Position numbers and translations under genes: made by a program
The notes under the pieces: model-generated
The model's database searches: none
Seen by the model: only the letters and a program-made list of their open reading frames with translations
Told to the model about the DNA's origin: nothing
In this document: positions 53,418 to 61,295 of the stretch, piece after piece
Layout of the letters: every line of letters starts with the position of its first letter
Numbering within the stretch: the first letter of the stretch is position 1
NCBI GenBank assembly: GCA_946499885.1
Contig: CAMMTN010000005.1
Location: forward strand, 1 to 64,000
Length of the DNA stretch: 64,000 nucleotides
Reading direction: 5' to 3'
DNA from: an uncultured Clostridium sp.
GTDB taxonomy: Bacteria > Bacillota > Clostridia > TANB77 > CAG-508

Positions 53418-54955
53418 ATGTTATCAATTGTAAAAAGTATGTCCTTACACGGTTTAGAGGGATATCTTATTGACGTACAAGTTGATGTTTCAGGAGGATT
53501 GCCAAATTGGGAGGTAGTAGGGCTACCAGATGTAAGTGTAAAAGAAGCAAAAGAAAGAGTAAGAACTGCAATTAAAAATTCAGGTTATGAATTTCAAAGT
53601 AGAAGAATAGTTGTAAATCTAGCTCCTGCAGATACAAGAAAAGAAGGTTCATTTTTTGATTTGCCAATAGCTATTGGAATTTTAATGGATTTTGGTGAAA
53701 TAATGGAGCAAAATTTATCAGATACTATTTTTATTGGTGAACTGTCATTAGATGGAAGAATAAACAAAGTAAATGGAGTCTTACCTATGTGCATTGAAGC
53801 AAAGAGGCTTGGAATAAAAAGAGTTATTCTTCCAATAGAAAATGCTATAGAAGCGGCTATTGTAGAGGGACTAAATGTAATAGGTACTATAGATTTAAAT
53901 CAAGTAGTATCATATTTGAATAATCAAGAAGAAATTAGCACTACAAAAGCCAATATTCAAGAATTATTTCATAAAAAGAAAAAATATTCATTGGATTTTT
54001 CAGATGTTAAAGGACAAGAAAACATAAAAAGAGCATTAGAAGTAGCAGCAGCCGGTGGACACAATGTTTTAATGGTTGGTACGCCAGGTTCACGGAAAGA
54101 CAATGATGGCAAGGAGGATTCCTTCAATTTTGCCAGATCTAACATTTGAAGAAGCTTTAGAAATTACAAAAATTCATAGTATAGCAGGATTGCTCTCTAA
54201 AGAGAAATCTATTTTAACCACAAGACCATTCAGGTCACCACACCATACAGTATCAATTAATTCTTTAGTTGGTGGTGGTAGAATTCCAAAACCAGGAGAA
54301 ATAAGTTTAGCACATTATCGGAGTTTTATTTCTAGATGAATTACCAGAATTTAATAAAAATACACTAGAAGTTTTAAGGGGACCATTAGAAGATAGAGTA
54401 GTTACAATAAGTAGGGTAAGTGCAAGTTTAACATATCCTTGTAATTTTATGTTTGTTGCATCTATGAATCCATGTCCTTGTGGGTTTTATGGATCTTTAG
54501 ATAAGGAATGTACTTGTTCAAAAGAAGCAATTTCACGATATATGGGGAAGATAAGTGGTCCACTTTTAGATAGGATAGATATTCAAATAGAAGTAACACC
54601 AGTAAAATATCAAAAATTAGAGAATAATAGTAATCAAATAAAATCAGAAGATATAAGAAAAAGAGTAAATAGAGCAAGAAAAATTCAAGTTGCTAGATAT
54701 AAAGATTATGAAATTTATTCTAATTCTGAATTAACACCTAAATTAACAGAAAAATATTGTAGATTAGATGAAGTTTCAAAGAAAATTATGCAATATTCTT
54801 TTGAAAAATTAGGGCTAAGTGCAAGAGCTTATGAACGAATATTAAAGGTAGCAAGAACAATTGCAGATTTAGATGAAAAAGAAAATATAGAAGAAAAGCA
54901 TATTGCAGAAGCAATACAGTATAGGAGTTTGGATAGGAAATATTGGAAGAATTAG
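53418..54955 (+). CDS. comM: YifB/ComM-family Mg-chelatase-like AAA+ ATPase, readable only with two +1 shifts at CGG-A
   Basis: Three overlapping frames join into one 511-residue protein of normal family length. Part 1 (to 54092) holds the Lon-protease-like N-domain ([20 protein letters not shown]) and ends [10 protein letters not shown]; skipping C at 54093 gives [10 protein letters not shown], completing Walker A. Part 2 ends EISLAHY; skipping C at 54319 gives [11 protein letters not shown] with Walker B. Part 3 has [15 protein letters not shown], the zinc-like Cys cluster and sensor 2. ComM remodels DNA branch migration during transformation. dprA lies downstream. No other damage is seen, which argues against an ordinary pseudogene. 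It could still be an assembly artefact. Confidence 0.8.
54093..54095 (+). other. +1 shift site 1 in comM, TCA-CGG-AAA
   Basis: In the zero frame the codons are GGT TCA CGG AAA GAC. Dropping C gives GGT TCA GGA AAG ACA, i.e. G-S-G-K-T, the end of Walker A. Without the shift, translation continues for 18 further codons and stops at 54147-54149. Confidence 0.78.
54319..54321 (+). other. +1 shift site 2 in comM, TAT-CGG-AGT
   Basis: Zero frame CAT TAT CGG AGT TTT; dropping C gives CAT TAT GGA GTT TTA, restoring [13 protein letters not shown] with Walker B. Without the shift a TGA follows six codons later. TATCGGAG is shared, base for base, with the NUDIX site. Confidence 0.78.
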
Positions 54956-54959
54956 AAAG

Positions 54960-55183
54960 TAACGTTACAATTCACAGCGCTTTATTCTTGTATAAAGGCA
55001 GATACTGTATTTTAATTTTTATTTCCGGCCCCCAACATCGTACAAACTGTAACAACTCCACTAAAGTGTCGTTAACAGTTTGTAAACTTGCCGGTCCCCA
55101 CCTTAAGCACTCCAATAAAAATTAAAATACAGTATCTGCCTTTTATAACATAATTTTTAATTTAGCTGTGAATTGTAACAAAC
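54960..55183. mobile_element. MITE-like element between comM and dprA
   Basis: About 224 bases with perfect 15-bp terminal inverted repeats (GTTACAATTCACAGC at 54964-54978, its complement at 55165-55179). A second inner pair of about 30 bases follows (GGCAGATACTGTATTTTAAT and complement), then a central hairpin (ACAAACTGT...ACAGTTTGT) between CCGGCCCCC and GCCGGTCCCC. TAGAAAG occurs on both sides (54953-54959 and 55184-55190), a possible 7-bp target duplication that includes the comM stop codon. No coding capacity. Confidence 0.75.
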
Positions 55184-55210
55184 TAGAAAGATATAGAGAG
55201 GAGCTTTATA

Positions 55211-56200
55211 GTGGATATTATAAAAATAGATGATAAAGATTTAAGATACCCAAAAAGATTACTAGAAATAAAAGATTTCCCAAAGGAATTATATGTAATA
55301 GGAAATATAGATTTACTAAAATCAAAGAATACAGTTGGAATAGTGGGTTCAAGAAAATGTAGTGAGTATGGTAGAAAAGTAGCGTTCGAATTTGCAAGAA
55401 AACTCTCTAGTAGCGGAATATGTATAATTAGTGGAATGGCACTAGGAATAGATGGTATTGCTCATAATGGAGCAATAGAAGAAAAAGGAAGAACAGTTGC
55501 GGTTCTGGGAGGTGGATTTAACTACATTTATCCAAAAGAAAACGAATGGCTTTTCTACAAAATATTAGAAAAAGGTGGATGTATTATATCAGAACATCCA
55601 CCTAATGTGGAATCAGATACAAAAAAATTTCCAAAACGAAATAGAATTATAAGTGGTCTTTCAGACAGTATTTTGGTAGTAGAAGCAAATTATAGAAGTG
55701 GAAGTAGCATTACAGTAAAATATGCAAAAGAACAAGGAAAAACAGTATATGCTATCCCAAATGATATTTATAATAGTACAGGAATTGGAACAAATATTAT
55801 GATTAAGGAAGGCGCAAAATTAGTAATAGATTCGTATGAAATTATAGAAGAGATGAAAGAAAGGAATAAAAAAGATGAAGGAGTAAAAAGAGATTTATAC
55901 AAAAACAATGGCATAAAAAAAGGCAGAAAAAAGATAAGAAATAAGAAGAAAATTGATTTAGAAGAGAAAAGATATGACTTAGGGAATGCGAAAGAGGAAA
56001 TGGATAATAAGAAAGAGATAAGTATTGAAAAAGAATATTTGCCAATATATGAAATATTATCAAACAAACCAATTCATATTAACGAAATAGCCAAAAGGCT
56101 TAATAAAGGAGTTCAGGAAATTATGCCAATTATTACTATAATGGAAATAAAAGAATATATATTTCAGCCACAAACCAATTATTTTATAAAAAAGGAGTAA
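55211..56200 (+). CDS. dprA: DNA processing protein DprA
   Basis: A 329-residue protein with the Rossmann-like DprA core: NTVGIVGSRKCSEYGRKVAF, ISGMALGIDGIAHNGAI, VAVLGGGFNYIYPKEN, FPKRNRIISGLSD and VYAIPNDI, then a Lys-rich linker and a C-terminal winged-helix-like domain (LPIYEILSNKPIHINEIAK). DprA loads RecA on incoming single strands during transformation. It starts at GTG 55211 after GAGAGGAG. A MITE separates it from comM; yraN follows after 2 bases. Confidence 0.95.
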   Translation: MDIIKIDDKDLRYPKRLLEIKDFPKELYVIGNIDLLKSKNTVGIVGSRKCSEYGRKVAFEFARKLSSSGICIISGMALGIDGIAHNGAIEEKGRTVAVLGGGFNYIYPKENEWLFYKILEKGGCIISEHPPNVESDTKKFPKRNRIISGLSDSILVVEANYRSGSSITVKYAKEQGKTVYAIPNDIYNSTGIGTNIMIKEGAKLVIDSYEIIEEMKERNKKDEGVKRDLYKNNGIKKGRKKIRNKKKIDLEEKRYDLGNAKEEMDNKKEISIEKEYLPIYEILSNKPIHINEIAKRLNKGVQEIMPIITIMEIKEYIFQPQTNYFIKKE

Positions 56201-56202
56201 GA

Positions 56203-56556
56203 ATGTATTTAAGACATGAAATTGGGAAAATTGGAGAAGATATTGCAGTAAGCTATCTAGAAAAACTAGGTTATATAATAATAGAAAGAAATTTTATAGC
56301 AAATCAAGGGGAGATAGATATAATAGCAAAAGATAAAAAGGAATTTGTTTTTATTGAAGTAAAAACTAGGACTAGTATGCAGTTTGGAAGGCCAGTAGAA
56401 GCAGTAAATGAAATAAAGCAAAAGCATTTAATAAATACAGTAAAGTATTATATTTATTGTAAACATTTAGAAAATAAATTTATAAGAATTGATGTAATAG
56501 AAGTATATTTAAGCAAAAATAATGCAAGAATAAATCATATAAAGCAAGTTATATGA
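56203..56556 (+). CDS. YraN family (UPF0102) putative endonuclease
   Basis: A 117-residue protein with the restriction-endonuclease-like core of UPF0102: GKIGEDIAVSYLEKLGYIII, then NQGEIDIIAKDKKEFVFIEV with the D-x(n)-E-x-K pattern (EVKTRT). The function is not firmly established; the family commonly sits beside dprA and comM as here. It starts 2 bases after the dprA stop, with AAAGGAG in the dprA end, so it is coupled to it. Confidence 0.9.
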   Translation: MYLRHEIGKIGEDIAVSYLEKLGYIIIERNFIANQGEIDIIAKDKKEFVFIEVKTRTSMQFGRPVEAVNEIKQKHLINTVKYYIYCKHLENKFIRIDVIEVYLSKNNARINHIKQVI

Positions 56557-56604
56557 TATAATAATTTTGAAAAATTAAATTGATTTTTTTAAAGGAGAAT
56601 ATTT

Positions 56605-57579
56605 ATGTGCACTTGTATAGATTTTAGAAGTAAAGATTTCTATTTTGGAAGAAATTTAGATTTAGAATATAATTTTGGAGAAAAAATAGTAATAAGTCCA
56701 AGAGATTATTTATTTGAATTAAAAAATGGTAGTAAACTTAAAACAAAATATGCAATAATGGGAATGGCAACAGTAGTAAATAATTATCCATTATATGCAG
56801 ATGCTGTAAATGAGAACGGTTTATGTATGGCAGGGCTTTATTTCCCTGGGAATGCAGTATATAATAAGGAAATAGAGCAAAACATAAACATAGCATCATT
56901 TGAATTAATTCCTTGGGTATTAGGAAATTTTTCAAAAATATCAGAATTGAAAAAAGAATTAAATAACTTAAATATAATAGATGCAAAATTTAATGAAAAT
57001 TTATCAGCAGCACAGCTACATTGGATGATTAGCGATGAAGATGAAAGTATAGTATTAGAACAAGTAGAAGATGGCTTAAAAATATATGATAATCCTTTTG
57101 GTGTATTAACAAATAATCCACCATTTAATTATCATAAAATAAATATTAGTAATTATATGAATTTATCTTGTAAATATCCAGAAAATAGATTTACTGATAA
57201 AATAGACTTAGATGTATTTGGACAAGGAATAAGCATGATAGGTCTTCCAGGAGATGTAACTCCACCTGCAAGATTTGTTAGAGCAGCATTTAACAAATCT
57301 AATTCAGTAGAATGTAATAATGAAAATGAGGCAATATCACAGTTTTTTCACATACTAGATTCAGTATCCATGATAAAAGGAACAGTACTTACAAAAGATA
57401 ACAAATTGGACATGACAACATATTCTTCATGTATTAATGCTAGTAAAGGAATATATTATTTTAAAACATATTATGATAGTCAAATAAATGCTGTTAAATT
57501 TAATGAGAAAAATATAAATTCTAAAGAATTAGAAATACATGAATTACTTATTACACAAAATGTAAAATATTTGAATTAA
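56605..57579 (+). CDS. Choloylglycine hydrolase family protein (bile salt hydrolase / penicillin V acylase-like)
   Basis: A 324-residue Ntn hydrolase. The nucleophile is Cys2, exposed after removal of Met1 (MCTCIDF). FGRNLDLEY supplies Arg and Asp of the active site, LTNNPPFNYH the Asn, and PPARFVRAAF the conserved Arg. There is no signal peptide, so it is intracellular. These enzymes split the amide of conjugated bile salts or of penicillin V and similar compounds; substrate choice cannot be read from sequence alone. AAAGGAG precedes the ATG. Monocistronic, with a terminator. Confidence 0.9.
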   Translation: MCTCIDFRSKDFYFGRNLDLEYNFGEKIVISPRDYLFELKNGSKLKTKYAIMGMATVVNNYPLYADAVNENGLCMAGLYFPGNAVYNKEIEQNINIASFELIPWVLGNFSKISELKKELNNLNIIDAKFNENLSAAQLHWMISDEDESIVLEQVEDGLKIYDNPFGVLTNNPPFNYHKINISNYMNLSCKYPENRFTDKIDLDVFGQGISMIGLPGDVTPPARFVRAAFNKSNSVECNNENEAISQFFHILDSVSMIKGTVLTKDNKLDMTTYSSCINASKGIYYFKTYYDSQINAVKFNEKNINSKELEIHELLITQNVKYLN

Positions 57580-57583
57580 AATG

Positions 57584-57629
57584 AAAAAAGCGGGACAAAA
57601 TGGAATCCCCCTTATTGTCCTACTTTTTT
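57584..57629 (+). terminator. Terminator after the choloylglycine hydrolase gene
   Basis: AAAAAAGCGGGACAA pairs with TTGTCCTACTTTTTT (13 of 15), with a loop holding CCCCC. Its GGGACA/TGTCC arms resemble the GGGGACG palindromes. Confidence 0.75.
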
Positions 57630-57650
57630 TGAAATAAGAAGTCAAAGTTA

Positions 57651-57680
57651 TTGACATTAATTAGTCTAAAGTTATATACT
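57651..57680 (+). promoter_or_regulatory. Promoter of the por-type operon
   Basis: TTGACA, 18-base spacer, TATACT, 33 bases before the start at 57713. Confidence 0.7.
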
Positions 57681-57712
57681 GTACATATTAAATGAAAAGG
57701 AGGTTTAATTAA

Positions 57713-58282
57713 ATGATAGAAATTAGATGGCACGGAAGAGGCGGACAGGGTGCAAAAACAGCATCATTACTACTAGCAGATGCAGCATTTAATACTGGTA
57801 AATATATTCAAGGTTTTCCAGAATATGGACCAGAAAGAATGGGAGCTCCTATTACAGCCTATAATAGAATAAGTGATACACCTATTAGAATACATAGCAA
57901 TATATATGAACCAGATTATGTAGTTGTTGTAGATGATACTTTGTTAGAAAGTGTTAATGTAACAGATGGACTTAAAGAAACAGGGGCAATTGTAATAAAT
58001 ACAACTAAAAACGGTGAAGAACTAAAAAAATTATTAAAAGGATATCAAGGAGAAGTATATATAATAGATGCAAGAAAGGTGTCGATGGAAACTTTAGGAA
58101 AATATTTTCCTAATACACCAATGCTTGCAGCAATAGTTAAGGTAAGCAAAATTATGAATGAAGAAGATTTTATAAAAGATATGGAAGGTTCTTTTAAACA
58201 TAAATTTGCTAAAAAGCCAGAAGTAATAGAAGGAAATATGAAAGCATTAAAAATGGCATTGCAAGAGGTTAAGAAAATATAA
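57713..58282 (+). CDS. porG: 2-oxoacid:ferredoxin oxidoreductase, gamma subunit
   Basis: A 189-residue gamma subunit with WHGRGGQGAKTASLLLADAA at the start and FPEYGPERMGAPITAYNRIS, both standard in PorG/VorG. It is the first of four genes in the order gamma, delta, alpha, beta, as in four-subunit pyruvate or 2-ketoisovalerate ferredoxin oxidoreductases. The complex turns a 2-oxoacid plus CoA into acyl-CoA, CO2 and reduced ferredoxin. Pyruvate is the likelier substrate but not proven. AAGGAGG precedes the ATG. Confidence 0.92.
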   Translation: MIEIRWHGRGGQGAKTASLLLADAAFNTGKYIQGFPEYGPERMGAPITAYNRISDTPIRIHSNIYEPDYVVVVDDTLLESVNVTDGLKETGAIVINTTKNGEELKKLLKGYQGEVYIIDARKVSMETLGKYFPNTPMLAAIVKVSKIMNEEDFIKDMEGSFKHKFAKKPEVIEGNMKALKMALQEVKKI

Positions 58283-58289
58283 GATAATT

Positions 58290-58408
58290 GGACGTTAACG
58301 AAAGCAGAGCTTTCGACGTCCACATGTGCAAAATTGCTTCGCAATTATTGCACGTAACAAGGTAAATTAACCTTGTTGTATAGGAAAAATCTTCGATTTT
58401 CCTATACA
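58290..58408 (+). promoter_or_regulatory. Four consecutive hairpins between porG and porD
   Basis: Back-to-back stems at 58290-58321 (GGACGT/ACGTCC with inner CGAAAG/CTTTCG), 58326-58353 (GTGCAA.../...TTGCAC with an apical CTTCG), 58356-58377 (AACAAGG/CCTTGTT) and 58377-58408 (TGTATAGGAAAA/TTTTCCTATACA with apical CTTCG). They fill the gap between two operon genes and may stabilise or separate mRNA segments. Confidence 0.7.
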
Positions 58409-58458
58409 ATAAAAAAGGGCGCAAAGAAGTCTGATGTGCCAAATAAGGAGGGAAGATA

Positions 58459-58758
58459 ATGACAAATATAGATAAAAATACACCTGCTGAAAAGTTAACT
58501 ATAGCTGGAAATATATATGAAGCAGGAAATGCAAGAGAATTTAAAACAGGAGATTGGAGAAGTGTAAGACCAGTATATATTCCAGAAAAATGTATTCAAT
58601 GTGGACTATGTTTTCCAGTATGTCCAGAAGATGCAATTCCAGTAGGAAAAGATCAAAAAAGAGTGGACTTTAATTATGATTACTGTAAAGGTTGTGGAGT
58701 ATGCGCAAAGGTTTGTCCTTTTGGGGCTATTACAATGAAAAACGAAGGTCAAGAGTAA
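58459..58758 (+). CDS. porD: 2-oxoacid:ferredoxin oxidoreductase, delta (ferredoxin-like) subunit
   Basis: A 99-residue protein with two [4Fe-4S] sites: CIQCGLCFPVCP and CKGCGVCAKVCP. An N-terminal extension of about 45 residues (ending GDWRSVRPVYIPEKC) is typical of PorD/VorD. It relays electrons from the TPP site to external ferredoxin. AAGGAGGGA precedes the ATG. Its stop codon coincides with the start of a palindromic repeat. Confidence 0.93.
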   Translation: MTNIDKNTPAEKLTIAGNIYEAGNAREFKTGDWRSVRPVYIPEKCIQCGLCFPVCPEDAIPVGKDQKRVDFNYDYCKGCGVCAKVCPFGAITMKNEGQE

Positions 58759-58880
58759 AATTTAAAATAAACTTCGTCTTGCGTTGTTAAAATTTAGATA
58801 AAAAATCCTCAACGTACAAAAGTACGCCTCCGGTTTTTTACTAAATTTTGCCTAGCAATACTTGTTTCTTTTAAATTTTA
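58756..58880. repeat. Palindromic repeat, copy 1
   Basis: The outer arms TAAAATTTAAAATAAAC and GTTTCTTTTAAATTTTA pair; inside are AAAATTTAG/CTAAATTTT and the apical AACGTAC-AAAA-GTACG. The central TCCTCAACGTACAAAAGTAC is shared exactly with copy 2. It begins at the porD stop codon. Confidence 0.8.
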
Positions 58881-58896
58881 AAGCATTATTTAATAC

Positions 58897-59011
58897 TAAA
58901 ATTTATTATTAACGTTGTCAACCTTCATTAAAAATGTCCTCAACGTACAAAAGTACGTCTCCGGCATTTTTAATTCGGTTTCCTAGTAATACTCGTTTAT
59001 AATGAATTTTA
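58897..59011. repeat. Palindromic repeat, copy 2
   Basis: Same design as the copy 16 bases upstream: outer arms TAAAATTTATTATTAACG and CGTTTATAATGAATTTTA, central TCCTCAACGTACAAAAGTAC followed by a CTCCGG segment. Both lie within the por operon, between delta and alpha genes. Confidence 0.8.
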
Positions 59012-59109
59012 AAGAGTTTTTATTTATGAATAACGAAAATTTTAAAACTAAGAAGTACATAAAAGGGAAAGGAAAATTTACTTCTTTCCTAATAGAAGGA
59101 GAGGATATA

Positions 59110-60294
59110 ATGAGTATAAGAGAGAGATTAAGCGGAAATGAAGCATCAGCTACAGCTATGAAACAAATTAATCCAGATGTTGTTGCAGCATTTCCTATAA
59201 CACCATCAACAGAAATTCCACAATATTTTTCTACTTTTGTGGATAACGGTATGGTAGATACAGAGTTTGTTGCAGTTGAAAGTGAACATAGTGCCATGAG
59301 TGCTTGTATAGGCGCAGAAGCAGCGGGAGCAAGAGCTATGACAGCTACATCTGCAAATGGATTGTCACTTATGTGGGAAATGATATATATTGCATCTGGA
59401 ATGAGACTTCCAATAGTAATGTCACTAGTTAATAGAGCAGTATCAGGACCATTAAACATACACAATGACCATTCAGATGCAATGGGAGTAAGAGACGCTG
59501 GATGGATTATGTTATTTTCTGAAACAAATCAAGAAGCATATGATAATTTACTAATGGCACATAGAATAGCAGAAAATGAAAAAGTACAACTTCCATTAAT
59601 GGTATGTCAAGATGGATTTATAACATCACATTCAATAGAAAATATTGAACTTTTAGAAGATGCAAAAGTTAAAGAATTTGTTGGAGAATATCATCCAAAA
59701 CATTATTTATTAAATAAAAAAGAACCAATGGCAATGGGACCAATGGATTTACAGGCTTTTTTATTTGAACACAAATATGAACAAGCAGAGGCTATGAGAA
59801 GAGCTAAAGATGTTATTTTAGAAGTATCGAAAGAATTTGAAAAAATGACAGGTAGAAAGTATGGCTTATTTGAAGAATACAAATTAGAAGATGCAGAAAT
59901 TGCAATAGTTTGTATGAACTCAACAGCAGGTACAACTAAAGAAGTTGTAGACCAATTAAGAGAAAAAGGAATAAAAGCAGGTCTTTTAAAAATACGTGTA
60001 TTTAGACCATTCCCAGCAGAAGAAATAGCAAAAGCACTTTCTCATTTAAAAGCAGTTGCAGTATTAGATAAGGCAGATTCACTAAATGGAGCAGGAGGAG
60101 CATTATTTACAGATGTTACATCAGCAATGCAAGTAGAAAAAGTAAATGTTCCAACAGCAAGCTATATATATGGAATAGGTGGAAGAGATACTACTACCAA
60201 AGATATTGAATCTGTATTTAATGATTTATTAGAAGATACTAAAAAAGAAAAAATAGAAAATCCATACAGATATGTTGGATTAAGAAAGGAGTAG
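59110..60294 (+). CDS. porA: 2-oxoacid:ferredoxin oxidoreductase, alpha subunit
   Basis: A 394-residue alpha subunit: LSGNEASATAMKQINPDVVA, FPITPSTEIP, VESEHSAMSACIGAEAAGAR and TATSANGLSLMWEM are all characteristic, followed by the C-terminal domain with DKADSLNGAGG. The frame is open from 59002, but AGAAGGAGAGG before ATG 59110 and family alignment set the start. The beta subunit follows after 6 bases. The long gap before it (350 bases with two palindromes) is unusual inside an operon. Confidence 0.95.
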   Translation: MSIRERLSGNEASATAMKQINPDVVAAFPITPSTEIPQYFSTFVDNGMVDTEFVAVESEHSAMSACIGAEAAGARAMTATSANGLSLMWEMIYIASGMRLPIVMSLVNRAVSGPLNIHNDHSDAMGVRDAGWIMLFSETNQEAYDNLLMAHRIAENEKVQLPLMVCQDGFITSHSIENIELLEDAKVKEFVGEYHPKHYLLNKKEPMAMGPMDLQAFLFEHKYEQAEAMRRAKDVILEVSKEFEKMTGRKYGLFEEYKLEDAEIAIVCMNSTAGTTKEVVDQLREKGIKAGLLKIRVFRPFPAEEIAKALSHLKAVAVLDKADSLNGAGGALFTDVTSAMQVEKVNVPTASYIYGIGGRDTTTKDIESVFNDLLEDTKKEKIENPYRYVGLRKE

Positions 60295-60300
60295 AATAAT

Positions 60301-61254
60301 ATGGCATATAATGTAAAAGAAATAGTATCTGAAAAACCATCTAGGTTTACTTCAGGACATAGAATGTGTGCAGGATGTGGAGCTCCACCAGTTGCAAGAA
60401 TGATAATGAGAGCACTAAAGCCAGAAGATCATGCTGTAATTTCAAATGCAACAGGATGTATGGAAGTTTCTACATTTATTTATCCATACACAGCATGGAC
60501 AGATTCATATATTCATACAGCTTTTGAGTGTGCAGCAGCAACATGTTCAGGAGTTGAAGCAGCATATAAATCACTAAAAAAACAAGGAAAGCTACCAAAA
60601 GATGAACACACAAAGTTTATAGCATTTGGTGGAGATGGTGGAACTTATGATATAGGGATTCAAAGTTTATCAGGAGCAATGGAAAGAGGTCATGACATGA
60701 CTTATGTTTGCTATGATAATGGAGCATATATGAATACTGGTATACAACGTTCATCAGCAACACCAAAATTTGCAGATACAACAACAAGTCCAGCAGGAAG
60801 TGTAATTCCTGGAAAAATGCAATCAAGAAAAGATTTAACAGAAATAATGGAGGCACATCATTTACCATATGTAGCCCAAACAGCAGCTTATATGAATTTT
60901 AAAGATTTATATGAAAAAGCTGAAAAAGCGATTTATACAGAAGGACCAACATTTTTAAATGTATTAGCACCATGCCCAAGAGGTTGGGGGTATCCTACAG
61001 AGGATTTAATGACAAGTAATAAATTAGCTGTAGAAACTTGTTATTGGCCATTATATGAAATTGAAAATGGAAAATATAAAATAACGTACAAACCAGCTAA
61101 AAAACTTCCAATAGAAGAGTTCTTAAAACCACAAAAACGTTTTAAACATATGTTTAAACCAGGAAATGAATGGATGATAGAAGAATTCCAAAAAGAAGTA
61201 GACAGAAGATGGGAAGATTTATTAAAGCTCGAAGAAATGAGCAATAAGGAGTAA
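60301..61254 (+). CDS. porB: 2-oxoacid:ferredoxin oxidoreductase, beta subunit
   Basis: A 317-residue TPP-binding subunit. HRMCAGCGAPP gives the cluster cysteines, ATGCMEVSTFIYPYTAW the substrate region, and GGDGGTYDIGIQSLSGA followed by YDNGAYMNTGIQRSSATP the TPP/Mg2+ site with the GDG(x)n-N pattern. The motifs fit pyruvate-type enzymes. It starts 6 bases after the alpha stop (AAAGGAG) and is the last gene of the operon; a terminator follows at 61258. Confidence 0.95.
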   Translation: MAYNVKEIVSEKPSRFTSGHRMCAGCGAPPVARMIMRALKPEDHAVISNATGCMEVSTFIYPYTAWTDSYIHTAFECAAATCSGVEAAYKSLKKQGKLPKDEHTKFIAFGGDGGTYDIGIQSLSGAMERGHDMTYVCYDNGAYMNTGIQRSSATPKFADTTTSPAGSVIPGKMQSRKDLTEIMEAHHLPYVAQTAAYMNFKDLYEKAEKAIYTEGPTFLNVLAPCPRGWGYPTEDLMTSNKLAVETCYWPLYEIENGKYKITYKPAKKLPIEEFLKPQKRFKHMFKPGNEWMIEEFQKEVDRRWEDLLKLEEMSNKE

Positions 61255-61257
61255 AAA

Positions 61258-61290
61258 ATAAATCGTTGCTTTGCAACGATTTATTTTTAT
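61258..61290. terminator. Bidirectional terminator
   Basis: ATAAATCGTTGC and GCAACGATTTAT pair around TTT, followed by T-rich sequence, between the convergent por operon and the ferredoxin gene. Confidence 0.85.
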
Positions 61291-61295
61291 GTAAA

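Noticed and set aside
53418..54955. comM as an ordinary pseudogene with two random frameshifts
   Set aside because: Both breaks are the same one-base event (extra C before GGA), a third identical one lies in another gene, and the rest of the protein is intact. A systematic artefact or recoding is more likely; raw reads would decide.
54001..54955. CGA also being abnormal
   Set aside because: CGA occurs in frame as ordinary arginine, e.g. SRYMGK and YERILK in comM and PKRNR in dprA, without any frame change.
57713..61254. Certain assignment of the oxidoreductase to branched-chain 2-oxoacids (Vor)
   Set aside because: The gene order is shared by Por and Vor types, and the visible motifs favour but do not prove pyruvate; only the general 2-oxoacid call is safe.
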